Assembly: GCA_019115145.1 (NCBI GenBank)
Contig: DXED01000001.1
Span: 28,401 to 92,400, forward strand
Length of the DNA: 64,000 nucleotides
Reading direction: 5' to 3'
Source of the DNA: Claveliimonas intestinigallinarum
Lineage (GTDB): Bacteria > Bacillota > Clostridia > Lachnospirales > Lachnospiraceae
The position numbers and the translations under genes were made by a program. Every line of letters begins with the position of its first letter. The first letter of the stretch is position 1. The notes under the pieces were generated by a model. That model ran no database searches, was not told the DNA's origin, and saw only the letters and a program-made list of their open reading frames with translations. Shown in pieces: positions 17,896 through 26,829 of this stretch.

Positions 17896-18870
17896 TTATA
17901 CCAGCCGTTCATGCAGAAGAACCTCCAGCTCCCCGTAGGTCTCCACCTGGTTGATCTCCTCCCGGAGCCGGGCCGAGCCCCGCAGCCCTCTTGTATACCA
18001 GGAGACATGGCTCCTCATCTCCCGGATGCCTGTGTACTCTCCCTTGTACTCCACCTGGAGACGGGCGTGTCGCAGCATCATCTCCCGGATCTCCCGGATG
18101 TCCGGCCTGGGCGGGATCTGCCCTGTCTCGTCATAGCTCTTCAGCTCGCGGAAGATCCACGGGTTCCCCCTGGCTCCCCGTCCGATCATGACGCCGTCGC
18201 AGCCGGTCTCCTCCATCATCCGCAGGGCGTCCTGCACACATGTCACGTCCCCGTTGCCGATGACCGGGATGCGGACCGCCTCCTTCACCTGGCGGATGAT
18301 ATCCCAGTCCGCCTGCCCGGAGTAGTACTGCTCCCTTGTCCGCCCGTGGACAGCCACTGCCGCCGCCCCCGCGTCCTCGATGATCCTGGCGATCTCCACC
18401 GCATTGACGCAGGTGTCGTCAAAGCCCTTCCGTATCTTGACTGTCACCGGCTTGCGGATGGCCTTCACTGTCCGGGACACGATCTCGTGGACGAGGCGGG
18501 GCTGCTTCATGAGGGCAGAGCCCTCCCCGTTCTTCACCACCTTGGGCACCGGGCAGCCCATGTTGATGTCCAGGATCTGAAAGGGCAGCTCCTCTATGGC
18601 TTTGGCCTGCTCGCTGATGACCTCCGGCTCGGAGCCGAAGAGCTGCAGGGATACCGGGTACTCCTCCGGGTGAATGGAGAGGAGGGCCTTTGTGTTCCTG
18701 TTCTTGTACTGGAGCGCCTTGGCGCTGACCATCTCCATGCACAGAAGTCCCGCCCCCTGCTCTTTGCAAAGCAGACGAAATGGCAGGTCTGTCACGCCTG
18801 CCATCGGTGCCAGCACATAGGGGTGCTCGATCGTGAGTGTTCCTATCTTCAGCTGTCTTCTCTCTCCCAT
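17896..18870 (-). CDS. dusB: tRNA-dihydrouridine synthase
   Basis: FMN-dependent reduction of uridine in the tRNA D-loop. It shows the APMAGVTD start of the TIM barrel, the catalytic Cys in NMGCPVPKV, VKIRKG, the flavin-site HGRTREQYYSG, and IGRGARGNPW. I chose the ATG at 18870, which gives a DusB-like length of 324; an ATG at 18927 with a closer GGAG site would add 19 polar residues and overlap the coaX end. A 16-base direct repeat (GGACGGGAGAAAGGAT) precedes both candidate starts. Confidence 0.9.
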   Translation of the reverse strand: MGERRQLKIGTLTIEHPYVLAPMAGVTDLPFRLLCKEQGAGLLCMEMVSAKALQYKNRNTKALLSIHPEEYPVSLQLFGSEPEVISEQAKAIEELPFQILDINMGCPVPKVVKNGEGSALMKQPRLVHEIVSRTVKAIRKPVTVKIRKGFDDTCVNAVEIARIIEDAGAAAVAVHGRTREQYYSGQADWDIIRQVKEAVRIPVIGNGDVTCVQDALRMMEETGCDGVMIGRGARGNPWIFRELKSYDETGQIPPRPDIREIREMMLRHARLQVEYKGEYTGIREMRSHVSWYTRGLRGSARLREEINQVETYGELEVLLHERLV

Positions 18871-18919
18871 GTCCTGTGTATCCTTTCTCCCGTCCGATCT
18901 TTCTTGGTCTATCCCTTCT

Positions 18920-19723
18920 CTAGGCATCCTTTCTCCCGTCCGGCCTCCTGCTGCGGAACCGGTTTCTCTCATAGACCAGCCGCAATCCCTCCAGCGTCAG
19001 GATGGGATCATAGATGTCAATGCTCTCCGTGGCCGCAGCCAGGATATTGCCCAGTCCGCCTGTAGCCACCACCCTGGCGTCCGTATAGCCGGACTCCTTT
19101 TTCATCTGGCTGATAATGTACTCTGTCTGTCCGATGTAGCCATAGACAAGTCCGGCCTGCATGCTGGACACAGTCTCCCTGGCCAGGATGGTCTCGGGCT
19201 TACGGATCTCGATCTCCGGAAGCATGGCCGCATCCCCCCAGAGAGCCCTGGCGGAGGTACGGATACCGGGCGCTGTGACCCCCACGGCAAAGGTGCCGTC
19301 CGGCTCCACCAGATCGTAGGTGGTGGCAGTTCCGAAGTCCACCACAATGACCGGCCCGCCGTAGAGATAGTAGGCGGCCACCGCGTCCACGATACGGTCC
19401 GCTCCGGTCTGCCTTGGATTTTCCGTAGCCACCCGGATGCCTGTCTTGATCCCAGCTGACACGATGATCGGCTTCCGGTCAAAGTACTTGATAATGCAGC
19501 TGGTCAGAGAGTGCATGATATCCGGCACAACAGAGGCGATAATGATATCGTCCACGTGATCCGGATCCTCCCCCTGGTTGCGGATCAGCTCACGGATGGC
19601 GATCCCGTACTCGTCCGATGTGCGGGGCAGCTTTGTGGTCATACGGAATTTGGCCACCAGCTCCTCCTCACGGAAAAGTCCCATTGTAAAGTTTGTGTTT
19701 CCCACATCGATTGCAAGAAGCAT
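18920..19723 (-). CDS. coaX: Type III pantothenate kinase
   Basis: First step of coenzyme A synthesis. Features are the N-terminal phosphate loop (MLLAIDVGNTNFTMGLF), the pantothenate-site GADRIVDAVAAY, VVDFGTATTYD and VATGGLGN, in 267 residues, normal for CoaX. It lies between a small conserved gene and dus, closely spaced in one unit. Confidence 0.96.
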   Translation of the reverse strand: MLLAIDVGNTNFTMGLFREEELVAKFRMTTKLPRTSDEYGIAIRELIRNQGEDPDHVDDIIIASVVPDIMHSLTSCIIKYFDRKPIIVSAGIKTGIRVATENPRQTGADRIVDAVAAYYLYGGPVIVVDFGTATTYDLVEPDGTFAVGVTAPGIRTSARALWGDAAMLPEIEIRKPETILARETVSSMQAGLVYGYIGQTEYIISQMKKESGYTDARVVATGGLGNILAAATESIDIYDPILTLEGLRLVYERNRFRSRRPDGRKDA

Positions 19724-19771
19724 CTGTCCTGTTTCCTCCTTACTCCCCTGGCGGGGCTGTTCTTATACCTG

Positions 19772-20113
19772 CTACAGATCCAGGTCCTCTCCCATAAAAA
19801 ACACTCTGTAGTAGAGCTGGAGGGACTGGAGCAACTCCGCCTTCTCCCGCTGGAGCTGCTTGATCTTCAGCCTGCTCCCGATCTCGTCGAACATGGCATC
19901 CCCCTCCGCGGATGTGACCTCAAAGCACAGGTCCCCGTTCTCCTCGTAGACAAGGGTCAGGATGCCTCCCACGTCGTGGACATAGAGGACGCACATGATC
20001 TTCAGCTCGTCCTTTACGTGATCCGGAAGCTGCTCAAAATCCGGGTTCAGATAATATTTTTCCTCGTATGAATTGGCTCCGCAGAGCACGATCTTTCCAT
20101 TATACATATCCAT
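19772..20113 (-). CDS. Small conserved protein, DUF6145-like
   Basis: Acidic 113-residue cytoplasmic protein with no catalytic motif or membrane segment that I recognise. I recall similar proteins between birA and coaX in Lachnospiraceae under the name DUF6145; this is from memory. The ATG at 20113 has GAGAGG five bases upstream and overlaps the birA stop, which implies coupled translation. Function unknown. Confidence 0.75.
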   Translation of the reverse strand: MDMYNGKIVLCGANSYEEKYYLNPDFEQLPDHVKDELKIMCVLYVHDVGGILTLVYEENGDLCFEVTSAEGDAMFDEIGSRLKIKQLQREKAELLQSLQLYYRVFFMGEDLDL

Positions 20114-21083
20114 AAATTCCTCTCACAGAGACCTCCCCCGCAAAGACGGCCTCCCTGCTGCCGTCCTCCTTCCGCACGAGGAGCTCTCCCCTGTCATTAA
20201 TGCCAAAGGAGAGGGCATTGTACTCGTGTCCCGGCTCCAGGACCCGCACCTGCTCTCCCACATTCACCAGCAGCTCATTGTAGGCCTCCCGCATCCCGGA
20301 CAGGTCATTTGTCCCCAGGAAGCGGCTGTAATTGTCCTCAAAGCGCTCCATCACCGCGGCTATGAGGGGCCCCCGAAGGAAGCTCCTGCCTGCCTCCAGC
20401 ATGAGAGAGGTGGCCCTGTCCGCAATGTCCTCCGGAAAGGAGGGCTGGTTCACATTGATCCCCACGCCGATGACGATGTAGTTGATATAGTCCATCTCCG
20501 CGCTCATCTCCGTCAGAATGCCGCAGAGCTTTTTCCCGCCCGCCACAATGTCATTGGGCCACTTGATGCGTGCATTGATGCCGGTCTTCTCCCGGATGGC
20601 TTCCGCCACGCTCTGGGCCATGACAAGGGTCAGCATGGGGGCGTCCGAGGGCCGGATGTCCGGCCTGAGGAGAAGCGACATATAGATGTCCCTGCCCGGC
20701 GGAGAATCCCAGCTGCGTCCCCGGCGTCCTTTTCCTGCCATCTGCCGGTCCGCCACCGCCAGGGTCCCGGCGGGAGCCCCCTCCTCCCCCAGTCTCTTGG
20801 CCTGGGTGTTGGTGGAATCCGTCTCGCGAAAATAAGAGACATTCCGCCCTGCCCACTCAGTGGAGATCCTGCTCTCGATCTCCGCCTGTGACAGTATGTC
20901 CGGGCTCTCGCTCAACCGATATCCCCTGTTGCGGACTGCCTCTATCTGATAGCCTTCTTCCTTCAGCTGTTCTATTACTTTCCAGACAGCAGTTCTGGAA
21001 ACATGGAACTTTTCGCAGATCTGCTGTCCGGACACATATCCTTCGCTCTCCCGGAGCATGGATAAAATCTCAGTCTTCTTCAT
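20100..21083 (-). CDS. birA: Biotin-protein ligase / biotin repressor
   Basis: Attaches biotin to carboxylase carrier proteins and can repress biotin genes. An N-terminal helix-turn-helix (GQQICEKFHVSRTAVWKVIEQL, split here between residues about 18-39) precedes the catalytic domain with the biotinyl-AMP loop GKGRRGRSWDS and KWPNDIV. Start ATG at 21083 lies seven bases after the argF stop. The DNA-binding domain marks it as the bifunctional kind. Confidence 0.94.
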   Translation of the reverse strand: MKKTEILSMLRESEGYVSGQQICEKFHVSRTAVWKVIEQLKEEGYQIEAVRNRGYRLSESPDILSQAEIESRISTEWAGRNVSYFRETDSTNTQAKRLGEEGAPAGTLAVADRQMAGKGRRGRSWDSPPGRDIYMSLLLRPDIRPSDAPMLTLVMAQSVAEAIREKTGINARIKWPNDIVAGGKKLCGILTEMSAEMDYINYIVIGVGINVNQPSFPEDIADRATSLMLEAGRSFLRGPLIAAVMERFEDNYSRFLGTNDLSGMREAYNELLVNVGEQVRVLEPGHEYNALSFGINDRGELLVRKEDGSREAVFAGEVSVRGIYGYV

Positions 21084-21090
21084 ATCCCAC

Positions 21091-22026
21091 TTAATCACCG
21101 AGGGTGGCGACCATGATGGCCTTGATGGTGTGGAGACGGTTCTCCGCCTCGTCAAACACGACGGATGCCTCGCTCTCGAACACGTCCTCGGTTACCTCTT
21201 TTCCTTTATTTGCCGGCAGGCAGTGGGAGAACAGTGTGGTAGACTTGCCTGTCCTCTTCATGAGCTCCGCGTTGACCTGGTAGGGCAGCGCCAGCTTGGT
21301 GCGCTCCTGCTCCTTCTTCTCCTCTCCCATAGAGAACCATACGTCGGTGTAGAGCATATCTGCTCCCTCCACAACGTCCAGCTTGTCGGAGACCTCCACA
21401 GTGGAGCCGGCTGCCTGCGCAAAGCCCTTGCATGTCTCCACCAGCTTCTCGTCCGGCCAGAGCTCCTTCGGCGCTGCCACGGCCACGTTAACGCCCACCT
21501 TGCTGCAGCCCACCAGAAGGCTGTTGGCCACGTTGTTGCGTCCGTCGCCCAGGTAGACGATCTTCAGCCCCTTGACATGTCCAAAATTCTCCTTCAGCGT
21601 CAGCAGAGTGGCCAGGCACTGGGTGGGATGCCACTGGTCTGTCAGTCCGTTCCACACCGGCACGCCGCTGTACTCGGCCAGAGCCTCCACAAAGGACTGC
21701 TCAAACCCGCGGTACTCGATACCGTCGAACATGCGGCCCAGAACCCGGGCTGTGTCCTCTATGCTCTCCTTCTCTCCCAGCTGGAGCTCGCTTCCCGCCA
21801 GGTAGGTGGCTGTGGCCCCCTCGTCCTGAGCTCCGATGGTGAAGGCACACCGGGTCCTGGTGGACGGCTTCTCGAAGATCAGGGCAATGTTCTTTCCCTT
21901 CAGGCTGTCGCCTTTAATTCCCTTTTTCCTCTTCTCCTTCAGCTCCTCTGCCAGGTCCACCAGATACATGATCTCCTCCGGTGTAAAGTCAAGTAATTTC
22001 AAAAAGCTTCTTCCTTTTAAATTCAT
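21091..22026 (-). CDS. argF: Ornithine carbamoyltransferase
   Basis: Condenses ornithine and carbamoyl phosphate to citrulline. Carbamoyl-phosphate motif STRTR, HPTQ, the ornithine-side DVWFSMG and the HCLP signature are present in 311 residues. I start at the ATG at 22026 (MNLKGRSFLKLLDFT), the family's usual N terminus; the AGGAAGG site is about 12 bases upstream. It heads a unit with birA and coaX. A promoter overlapped by ARG-box-like sequences supports arginine control and a biosynthetic role. Confidence 0.93.
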   Translation of the reverse strand: MNLKGRSFLKLLDFTPEEIMYLVDLAEELKEKRKKGIKGDSLKGKNIALIFEKPSTRTRCAFTIGAQDEGATATYLAGSELQLGEKESIEDTARVLGRMFDGIEYRGFEQSFVEALAEYSGVPVWNGLTDQWHPTQCLATLLTLKENFGHVKGLKIVYLGDGRNNVANSLLVGCSKVGVNVAVAAPKELWPDEKLVETCKGFAQAAGSTVEVSDKLDVVEGADMLYTDVWFSMGEEKKEQERTKLALPYQVNAELMKRTGKSTTLFSHCLPANKGKEVTEDVFESEASVVFDEAENRLHTIKAIMVATLGD

Positions 22027-22073
22027 TTTATATACATTCCTTCCTGCTGTCAGTGTATACACCCTATAATCAT

Positions 22074-22157
22074 GCATACAAATGCATAAAAATGAGGTGT
22101 ACCGCTTTCATCATAGCACTTTTGTATATTTTATTCAAGAATTTTGTATATTTATGC
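22074..22157 (-). promoter_or_regulatory. argF promoter with probable ArgR boxes
   Basis: Minus-strand TTGAAT (22133-22138), 17-base spacer and TATGAT (22110-22115) form the promoter. TGAATAAAATATACAA overlaps the -35, GCATAAATATACAA lies just upstream, and TTTTTATGCATTTGTATGCA lies near the start of the transcript. All resemble 18-bp ARG boxes (TGAATAAAAATTCA type). Operator assignment is inferred. Confidence 0.5.
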
Positions 22158-23099
22158 TTTCTTTTCTTCCTTTCCGTCCGAGGCGCCCACCTCTGCCAGG
22201 GATTTCACCAGGCCGGCAATTCCCTGGATCTCGGAGGGGATGATGATCTTGGTGGCCTTTCCGTCAGCCGCCTTCTCAAACGCCTCCAGGCTCTTGATAG
22301 TGAGGACGGACTGGTCTGCGCCCGCCTCCTTCAGGAAGCGGATACCGTCGGCATTTGCCTGCTGCACCTTGAGGATGGCCTCCGCCTGTCCTTCTGCCTC
22401 CCGGATGGTGGCCTCCTTCTCTGCCTCTGCTTTGAGGATAGCTGCCTGCTTCGCGGCCTCGGCGTCCAGGATGACGGACTCCTTCTTACCCTCCGCCACG
22501 AGGATGGAGGATTTCTTCTCACCCTCTGCCCGGAGGATGGCTTCACGTCGCTCACGCTCCGCCTTCATCTGCTTCTCCATAGCGTCCTGGATGGCTGCCG
22601 GCGGGATGATGTTTTTCAGCTCCACCCTCTTCACCTTGATGCCCCAGGGATCTGTAGCCACGTCCAGAGTAGCCCGCATTTTCGTGTTGATAGTCTCCCT
22701 GGATGTCAGCGTCTGGTCCAGCTCCAGGTCACCGATGATGTTTCGCAGCGTGGTGGCTGTCAGGTTCTCGATAGCCATGATAGGATTTGCCACGCCGTAG
22801 CAGAACAGCTTCGGGTCTGTGATCTGGTAGAACACAACGGTATCGATGCGCATGGTAACGTTATCCTTTGTGATCACAGGCTGGGGCGCGAAGTCCACCA
22901 CCTGCTCCTTCAGATCCACACGCCTTGCCACCCGCTCGATGAACGGGATCTTGAAGTGGATGCCCACTCCCCATGTAGCCTGGTAGGCTCCCAGCCGCTC
23001 AATGACGAGCGCCTTTGACTGCTGTACTACCTTGACACAGGATATGAGTATCAGTACGACAAAAATCAAGAGAATAATTCCAACAACTGCCCCCAACAT
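22152..23099 (-). CDS. SPFH/stomatin-like membrane protein
   Basis: Membrane-anchored scaffold of the SPFH family (QmcA/YbbK type). One N-terminal helix (about 5-25) is followed by the prohibitin-like domain (LGAYQATWGVGIHFKIPFIE; MRIDTVVFYQITDP) and a long coiled coil rich in Ala and Glu (about 185-260). It immediately follows an NfeD-like gene, the classic partner pair thought to organise membrane microdomains. Length 315. Confidence 0.93.
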   Translation of the reverse strand: MLGAVVGIILLIFVVLILISCVKVVQQSKALVIERLGAYQATWGVGIHFKIPFIERVARRVDLKEQVVDFAPQPVITKDNVTMRIDTVVFYQITDPKLFCYGVANPIMAIENLTATTLRNIIGDLELDQTLTSRETINTKMRATLDVATDPWGIKVKRVELKNIIPPAAIQDAMEKQMKAERERREAILRAEGEKKSSILVAEGKKESVILDAEAAKQAAILKAEAEKEATIREAEGQAEAILKVQQANADGIRFLKEAGADQSVLTIKSLEAFEKAADGKATKIIIPSEIQGIAGLVKSLAEVGASDGKEEKKA

Positions 23100-23100
23100 A

Positions 23101-23538
23101 TTACAGTTCCTCCTTTTTCTTTACAATCAGTTTCACGCCCTGCACTCCTTCTACAGAGACGATCGTGTCCTTCGGGATGACTCCCTCCGGTTCATCTGTC
23201 CTGGCGGACCAGGTCTCCCCGTCCACCTCCACCAGTCCCTGGCTCTTTATCGTGTCGATGTCCTCCAGGACCACGCCCTGGCGCCCGATCATGCTCTCCA
23301 CGTTGGTGCTCTGCCGCTTGTTGTTGAAATACTTCAGCGCGATGGGGCGCGTCAGCACAAGAAGCACAACTGACACCACCAGGAACAGGACGATCTGCGT
23401 GATGATCCCAAACCCCAGTATACCTGCCAGGAAGGCCACCAGCGCGCCTGCGGCAAACCAGATAGTGGTCAGTCCCAGGGTGGCTATCTCGATGACGAGC
23501 AGCACGATAAAGATGATGATCCAGTAAATTGGCGACAT
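23101..23538 (-). CDS. NfeD-like membrane protein
   Basis: Partner of the SPFH protein: three to four N-terminal helices (about 5-70) followed by a small OB-fold domain (about 80-140, GRQGVVLEDIDTIKSQGLVE). This is the short NfeD form without the ClpP-like protease domain. A strong AAGGAGGGAG site precedes the ATG and one base separates it from the SPFH gene. Confidence 0.92.
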   Translation of the reverse strand: MSPIYWIIIFIVLLVIEIATLGLTTIWFAAGALVAFLAGILGFGIITQIVLFLVVSVVLLVLTRPIALKYFNNKRQSTNVESMIGRQGVVLEDIDTIKSQGLVEVDGETWSARTDEPEGVIPKDTIVSVEGVQGVKLIVKKKEEL

Positions 23539-23557
23539 GCTTCTCCCTCCTTCTCTT

Positions 23558-24385
23558 CTAGCTTTCTATACTGCTTTTATCTCTTATTCTCCTCTGCCTG
23601 CCCGCCTCGAACATGAGCACAGTGGAAGCAATGGCGACATTCAGAGACTCTACCTCTCCCTCCATGGGGATGCGGATCCAGGTGTCCGCCAGCTCTGCCA
23701 CCTCCCGTCGCAGGCCGTTCCCCTCATTTCCCATAAGAAACGCGCACCCGCCTGTGTAATCCTCCTCATCGTAGGCCCTCTTTCCCTCCAGGTGAGCGGC
23801 AAAGGTCCGTATCTTCTCCTGTTTCATCTGCCCCAGAAGCTCCGGCACATCATCCACATACAGACAGGGCATCCGGTAAATGGAGCCCATGGTAGACCGG
23901 ATAGTCTTCGGGTTGTACAGATCCACACAGTCCCTGCCAAGGAAGATGCCTGTCACCCCCGCTCCCTCGCCGGTGCGGACGATGGTGCCCAGATTGCCCG
24001 GGTCCTGCAGATTGTCCAGGACCATGAGAAGAGGCATTTTCCCACTTTCGTCCGGCCGCAGCAGCTTCTCCCGGGACACCCCCGGCATCCTCCCTGCCAC
24101 GCAGAGCACTCCCTGGGGCGTCTTTGTGTCGGACACGTATCCAAAGACATGGTCGGAGAGGATCTCCGGTCTGACACCGGCCTGGCCGGCCTTTCTGTCC
24201 GCCAGCTCCCGCTCTCTCCCGTAAAATGTCTCCGATACGTAGAGCTCCCGCAGCATCTCCCCCGGGATCTCCCGGAACATGCGCAGCCCCTCCGCCAGAA
24301 AAACCTGCTCCTCATCCCTGGCTCTTCTCTTTTTTCTGAGTGTGACCAGTCTCTTCACTTTTGGATTTGCCGTGCTCGTGATCAT
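23558..24385 (-). CDS. TrmH/SpoU-family RNA 2'-O-methyltransferase
   Basis: SAM-dependent methyltransferase of rRNA or tRNA ribose. An N-terminal substrate-binding domain (KVKRLVTLRKKRRARDEEQ; VFLAEGLRMF) is followed by the SPOUT knot with motif 1 (VLDNLQDPGNLGTIVRTGEG), motif 2 (FLMGNEGNGLRREV) and motif 3 (IPMEGEVESLNVAIASTVLM). GAGAAGG precedes the ATG at 24385. RlmB/TsnR-like; the target base is not predictable. Confidence 0.92.
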   Translation of the reverse strand: MITSTANPKVKRLVTLRKKRRARDEEQVFLAEGLRMFREIPGEMLRELYVSETFYGRERELADRKAGQAGVRPEILSDHVFGYVSDTKTPQGVLCVAGRMPGVSREKLLRPDESGKMPLLMVLDNLQDPGNLGTIVRTGEGAGVTGIFLGRDCVDLYNPKTIRSTMGSIYRMPCLYVDDVPELLGQMKQEKIRTFAAHLEGKRAYDEEDYTGGCAFLMGNEGNGLRREVAELADTWIRIPMEGEVESLNVAIASTVLMFEAGRQRRIRDKSSIES

Positions 24386-24453
24386 GCTGCCTTCTCTCCC
24401 CCGCGGTGTTTTCCGGGAAGCCCACAGGGCTCTCCCTCCAAAATAGTAATAAA

Positions 24454-24491
24454 AGGGCTGCCCGCGCAACTGCATCGCCGCGCGGACAGCC
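24454..24491 (-). terminator. Terminator after kinase/regulator pair
   Basis: Minus-strand GGGCTGTCCGCGC / GCGCGGGCAGCCC stem, 12-base loop, followed by TTTTATT, 20 bases after the response regulator stop. Confidence 0.85.
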
Positions 24492-24511
24492 CGATAGATC
24501 CGATGAATTTC

Positions 24512-25201
24512 CTACATCTTAAAGCGGTAGCCCACTCCCCAGATGGTCTCAATATACTGCGGATTGGCTGTATCCATCTCTATCTTCTCACGGATCTTCT
24601 TGATATGCACTGTGACAGTGGCGATATCTCCGATAGATTCCATGTCCCAGATCTCGCTGAACAGTTCATCTTTAGTATACACATGATTAGGGTGACTTGC
24701 AAGAAAAGTCAGCAAATCAAACTCCTTTGTCGTAAAATTCTTCTCCTCCCCGTTGACCCACACTCTGCGGGCCGTGGTGTCGATCTTCAGTCCCCGGATC
24801 TCGATGATCTTGTTGGCCTCCGCCGCGCTTCCCACAAGCCGCTCGTAGCGGGCCAGATGGGCCTTCACGCGGGCCACCAGCTCGCTGGGACTGAAGGGCT
24901 TGGTCATGTAGTCGTCGGCTCCCAGGCCCAGCCCACGGATCTTGTCAATGTCGTCCTTCTTGGCCGACACCATGATGATGGGCGTATTTTTCTTATCCCG
25001 CACCTGACGGCAGATCTCAAAGCCGTCCACCCCGGGCAACATCAGATCCAGGATGAGAAGGTTGAAATCCTCGTTTAAAGCCTTCTCAAGCCCCGTCTCC
25101 CCGTCATTGGCCACTTCCACCTCAAATCCGCTCAGCTCCAGATAATCCTTCTCCAGATCTGCGATGGCCTCTTCGTCTTCCACGATCAGTATCTTATTCA
25201 T
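24512..25201 (-). CDS. OmpR-family response regulator
   Basis: DNA-binding regulator, 229 residues: receiver (VEDEE; phospho-Asp in LLILDLMLPGVDG; TKPFSPSE) and a winged-helix output domain (about 130-228). It begins inside the last codons of the kinase gene (8-base overlap). The pair resembles VanR/VanS- or PhoP-like envelope systems; the target is unknown. Confidence 0.93.
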   Translation of the reverse strand: MNKILIVEDEEAIADLEKDYLELSGFEVEVANDGETGLEKALNEDFNLLILDLMLPGVDGFEICRQVRDKKNTPIIMVSAKKDDIDKIRGLGLGADDYMTKPFSPSELVARVKAHLARYERLVGSAAEANKIIEIRGLKIDTTARRVWVNGEEKNFTTKEFDLLTFLASHPNHVYTKDELFSEIWDMESIGDIATVTVHIKKIREKIEMDTANPQYIETIWGVGYRFKM

Positions 25202-26690
25202 TTACCGGCACCTCCTGATATTTCCGGAGGACAAAATACATGGTGGTCCCAGTGCCTTCCCGGCTGGTGGCCCATATTTTTCCTCCATGGTCTTCTATGA
25301 TCTTCTTGACAACGGAAAGACCGATCCCGCTTCCTCCCTTAGAGGAGTTCCGGGACGCGTCCGTCCTGTAAAATCTCTCGAATATATTGGTCAGGTCCTT
25401 GGCGGCAATGCCGCAGCCGTTGTCCTCCAGCTCCACCTGGACGAAATCTCCCACGTCCTTGACACGCAGGTTGATCTTGCCCTTTGCCTTGTCCATATAT
25501 TTCAGAGAGTTGTTGATGATATTGTGGATCACCCGCTTGATCTGCTCCGCGTCCGCGATGACCTTCACGTCCTCCTCCACATAGTTGAAATAGCCGAACT
25601 CCACACCCCGCTGCTCCAGCTCCAGAGCCAGATCCTCGGCGCAGTCGTCAAAGTAGTTGTTCACCGAGAGGGTGCCAAAATTGTAGGGGATGCGGTTCGT
25701 GTCGATCTTGGAGTAGAAGGTCAGCTCGTTGATGAGAGTATCCATCTCCCCCGCCTTGTTGTAGATGGTGCGGATATATTTTTCCAGCTTCTCCGGCGTG
25801 TCCGCCACGCCGTCCATGATACCCTCGGCATAGCCCTTGATGGTGGTCACGGGGGTCTTCAGGTCATGGGAAATGTTGCTGATGAGCTCCTTATTCTCTT
25901 TATCAAAGGCCAGCTTCTCCTCCGCGTTGGCCTTCAGTCTCTTGCGCATCTCCTCAAAGTCCCGGCACAGCTGTCCCAGCTCGTCGTCGGTCTCCCACTT
26001 CATCTCAAAGTCCAGGTTTCCCTCCTTAATGTTCTGGGCCGCCTGCTGCATCCTGCCCAGGGGCTGCATGACAGTCCGGTAGATCCAAAGCACAAGCAGC
26101 GCCGCCGTAAAGATAAGCACCAGGGCGATGACCACCAGCACGTCCACCGCAAACTCCCTGATCTCCGGGATCATATCCCCCACGTCCGTGACGATAAAGG
26201 CGCTTCCGTCGGTTCCGTCGGTGTACTGGAAATCAATCTGTTTCACAAGGATCTGTACATCCCCCCCATAATAGAGGCCCGCGTCAGAGGTGGTCTCTGT
26301 GTTTCCGTAGGGAGGCAGCTTGCTCAGCACGCCGTCCAGGCTCTGCACCTTCTCTCCCATATAGGTGATCGTGTCGTCCTTGCGCACGATAAGACAGGAT
26401 TTCTTGTCCGCCAGCATATCGTTAAATTCTGCCAGGTAGGTGGCGTCCTCCAGCTTGTCCGGCTCTGTCAGGGCTGTCGCCTTCAGCTGATGGCAGGGCT
26501 CCACGGTGAGCTGCCCCAGCACCTGCACCGGGTTGGTCAGCACCTCCAGTGTGGTCCCCGTCAGGCCGTAGGTCTTCTCGATGGAGCTGATCTGGTATCT
26601 CCCCAGCAGAAGGATGAACAGGGATGTGAGCACCACAGGCACCATGATAACTGTAAAAAATGCAATGATCAGTCGGGTTTTAAACTTCAT
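25194..26690 (-). CDS. Sensor histidine kinase with HAMP domain
   Basis: Membrane kinase of 498 residues from the ATG at 26690, chosen because GGAGG is eight bases upstream. Helix near 7-30, a ~120-residue extracytoplasmic sensor, second helix near 160-182, HAMP, H-box (LISNISHDLKTPVTTIKGYA), N-box (HNIINNSLKY), G1 (DNGCGI) and G2 (GGSGIGLSVVK). It precedes and overlaps its cognate regulator. Confidence 0.93.
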   Translation of the reverse strand: MKFKTRLIIAFFTVIMVPVVLTSLFILLLGRYQISSIEKTYGLTGTTLEVLTNPVQVLGQLTVEPCHQLKATALTEPDKLEDATYLAEFNDMLADKKSCLIVRKDDTITYMGEKVQSLDGVLSKLPPYGNTETTSDAGLYYGGDVQILVKQIDFQYTDGTDGSAFIVTDVGDMIPEIREFAVDVLVVIALVLIFTAALLVLWIYRTVMQPLGRMQQAAQNIKEGNLDFEMKWETDDELGQLCRDFEEMRKRLKANAEEKLAFDKENKELISNISHDLKTPVTTIKGYAEGIMDGVADTPEKLEKYIRTIYNKAGEMDTLINELTFYSKIDTNRIPYNFGTLSVNNYFDDCAEDLALELEQRGVEFGYFNYVEEDVKVIADAEQIKRVIHNIINNSLKYMDKAKGKINLRVKDVGDFVQVELEDNGCGIAAKDLTNIFERFYRTDASRNSSKGGSGIGLSVVKKIIEDHGGKIWATSREGTGTTMYFVLRKYQEVPVNE

Positions 26691-26721
26691 AGCATAAACC
26701 TCCGCTGTTATTTTAACATAA

Positions 26722-26749
26722 AAAGAGCGCTTTCCCAAAAAAGCGCTCA
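26722..26749 (-). terminator. Terminator of metK
   Basis: Minus-strand GAGCGCTTT, loop TTTGGG, AAAGCGCTC then TTTTTATG, about 80 bases past the metK stop and just before the kinase gene. Confidence 0.8.
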
Positions 26750-26829
26750 TAAATTTTTATAAACTTTTTATAAATATGGCGCCGGGCCTTTACAGGCGCC
26801 CGGATGACACCGCAAATATTCCGAGGCTC

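Noticed and set aside
26774..26803. GC-rich palindrome just after metK as its main terminator
   Set aside because: The arms are only partly complementary and lack a T-run; the hairpin at 26722-26749 with TTTTT is the better candidate.
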